Shown here piece by piece: positions 5,603 through 5,930 of a stretch of DNA of 5,930 nucleotides. The first letter of the stretch is position 1. Each line of letters opens with the position of its first letter. Origin of the DNA: Acetobacteraceae bacterium (GTDB lineage: Bacteria > Pseudomonadota > Alphaproteobacteria > Acetobacterales > Acetobacteraceae); the NCBI GenBank assembly GCA_947476855.1, contig CANJSR010000322.1:1-5930 (forward strand), given 5' to 3'. Made by a program: the position numbers and the translations under genes. The notes beneath the pieces are model-generated. The model made no database searches. It saw only the letters and a list, made by a program, of their open reading frames with translations, and was not told where the DNA came from.

Positions 5603-5620
5603 CCTGGTTCACACCGGGAT
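5601..5620. promoter_or_regulatory. Inverted repeat upstream of hicA, possible HicB operator
   Basis: ATCCTGGT (5601-5608) and ACCGGGAT (5613-5620) are reverse complements except for one position, separated by TCAC. The repeat is centred about 37 bases upstream of the hicA start and overlaps the candidate -35. Ribbon-helix-helix HicB proteins bind palindromes in such positions. It also lies about 50 bases past the alaX stop and could instead be an RNA hairpin at the end of that transcript, though no T-run follows on the minus strand. Confidence 0.4.
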
Positions 5621-5671
5621 AAGGCCATGGACGGGTAAACGGATGGTTACCGCCCAGCCGATCGGGCGCGA

Positions 5672-5930
5672 CTATCCCGCCAGCGTAATCGTGATCCGGC
5701 GGTTCTGCTTGCCCTTGTTCTCGATCTTCGCCACCTGCACCGGCCCGATCTCTCCGGTCGAGGCCACATGCGTCCCGCCGCAGGGTTGCAGGTCCACCAG
5801 CCCCGCGTCATTCCCCACCCGCATCAGCCGCAGCCGGCCGGTGCCGCGCGGCGGCTGCACGGACATCGTCCGCACCAGGCCGGGATCGGTGTCCAGCACC
5901 GCCTCATCCACCCATTCGATCCGCACCGGG
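5672..5930 (-). CDS. alaX: AlaX-type alanyl-tRNA editing protein, 3' part
   Basis: The visible 86 codons are the C-terminal part of an AlaX-family protein, a free-standing homologue of the AlaRS editing domain that hydrolyses mischarged tRNA-Ala (serine or glycine attached). The end shows MSVQPPRGTGRLRL, then the diagnostic VDLQPCGGTHVASTGEIG, in which Cys and His of the CGGTH motif are the second half of the zinc site, and finally VQVAKIENKGKQNRRI, the tRNA_SAD region. The first half of the zinc site (HxxxH) would lie beyond the window. The frame stays open to the right edge (next codon upstream of GTG 5924-5926 is CCG, Pro), so that GTG is internal valine, not a start. The TAG stop is at 5672-5674. 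It is on the same strand as hicAB, 97 bases upstream of hicA. Confidence 0.92.
   Translation of the reverse strand, partial: PVRIEWVDEAVLDTDPGLVRTMSVQPPRGTGRLRLMRVGNDAGLVDLQPCGGTHVASTGEIGPVQVAKIENKGKQNRRITITLAG

Noticed and set aside
5234..5638. Plus-strand frames across hicA-hicB (134 and 94 codons)
   Set aside because: They are shadows of two recognisable minus-strand genes and show no motif of their own.
5924..5926. GTG as the start of an 84-codon gene at the right edge
   Set aside because: The frame continues upstream to the edge and AlaX proteins need an N-terminal part with HxxxH, so this is an internal valine of a truncated gene.
1..5930. CRISPR array, transposase or prophage genes
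   Set aside because: No evenly spaced repeat-spacer array, recombinase motif or insertion-sequence ends were seen; the 21-base repeats lack spacers of CRISPR length.

Overview
The window is compact, very GC-rich (roughly two-thirds or more G+C) bacterial chromosome. The small SRP RNA followed directly by dnaX-ybaB-recR, the alphaproteobacterial style of the DnaX C-terminus, and GTCATCCCCGG-type intergenic palindromes all point to an alphaproteobacterium. Protein wording (for example the RecR start and the glycine-rich DnaX linker) suggests the Rhodospirillales/Acetobacteraceae neighbourhood; that placement is inference, not proof.

Left part (1-304): a divergent minus-strand gene begins with GTG at 123 behind a strong ribosome binding site and runs off the left edge. 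Facing away from it is the SRP RNA gene ffs (about 161-260), whose likely promoter lies on top of the divergent gene's leader. Middle left (305-3427, plus strand): dnaX (clamp loader tau subunit) overlaps ybaB (nucleoid-associated protein) by ATGA. A 232-base gap carrying a 21-base-period repeat and a large palindrome follows, then recR (recombination mediator). This is the standard bacterial replication/repair cluster.

Middle right (3446-4899, minus strand): a two-gene membrane module convergent with recR, with a QmcA-type SPFH/stomatin protein translated first and a short NfeD-like partner whose TTG start overlaps the SPFH stop. Right part (4985-5930, minus strand): a type II toxin-antitoxin pair hicA-hicB with a ribbon-helix-helix antitoxin, preceded by a short AT-richer regulatory gap, and then the 3' part of an AlaX-type alanyl-tRNA editing protein gene that leaves the window on the right.

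Functionally this is mostly core genome: protein targeting RNA, DNA replication and repair, membrane-domain organisation and translation quality control, with one accessory toxin-antitoxin pair. I see no convincing undescribed system. The points most worth checking are the overlapping divergent control region at ffs, the 21-base-period repeat/palindrome between ybaB and recR, the G-run in the DnaX linker as a possible route to a short clamp-loader subunit, and the palindrome upstream of hicA.
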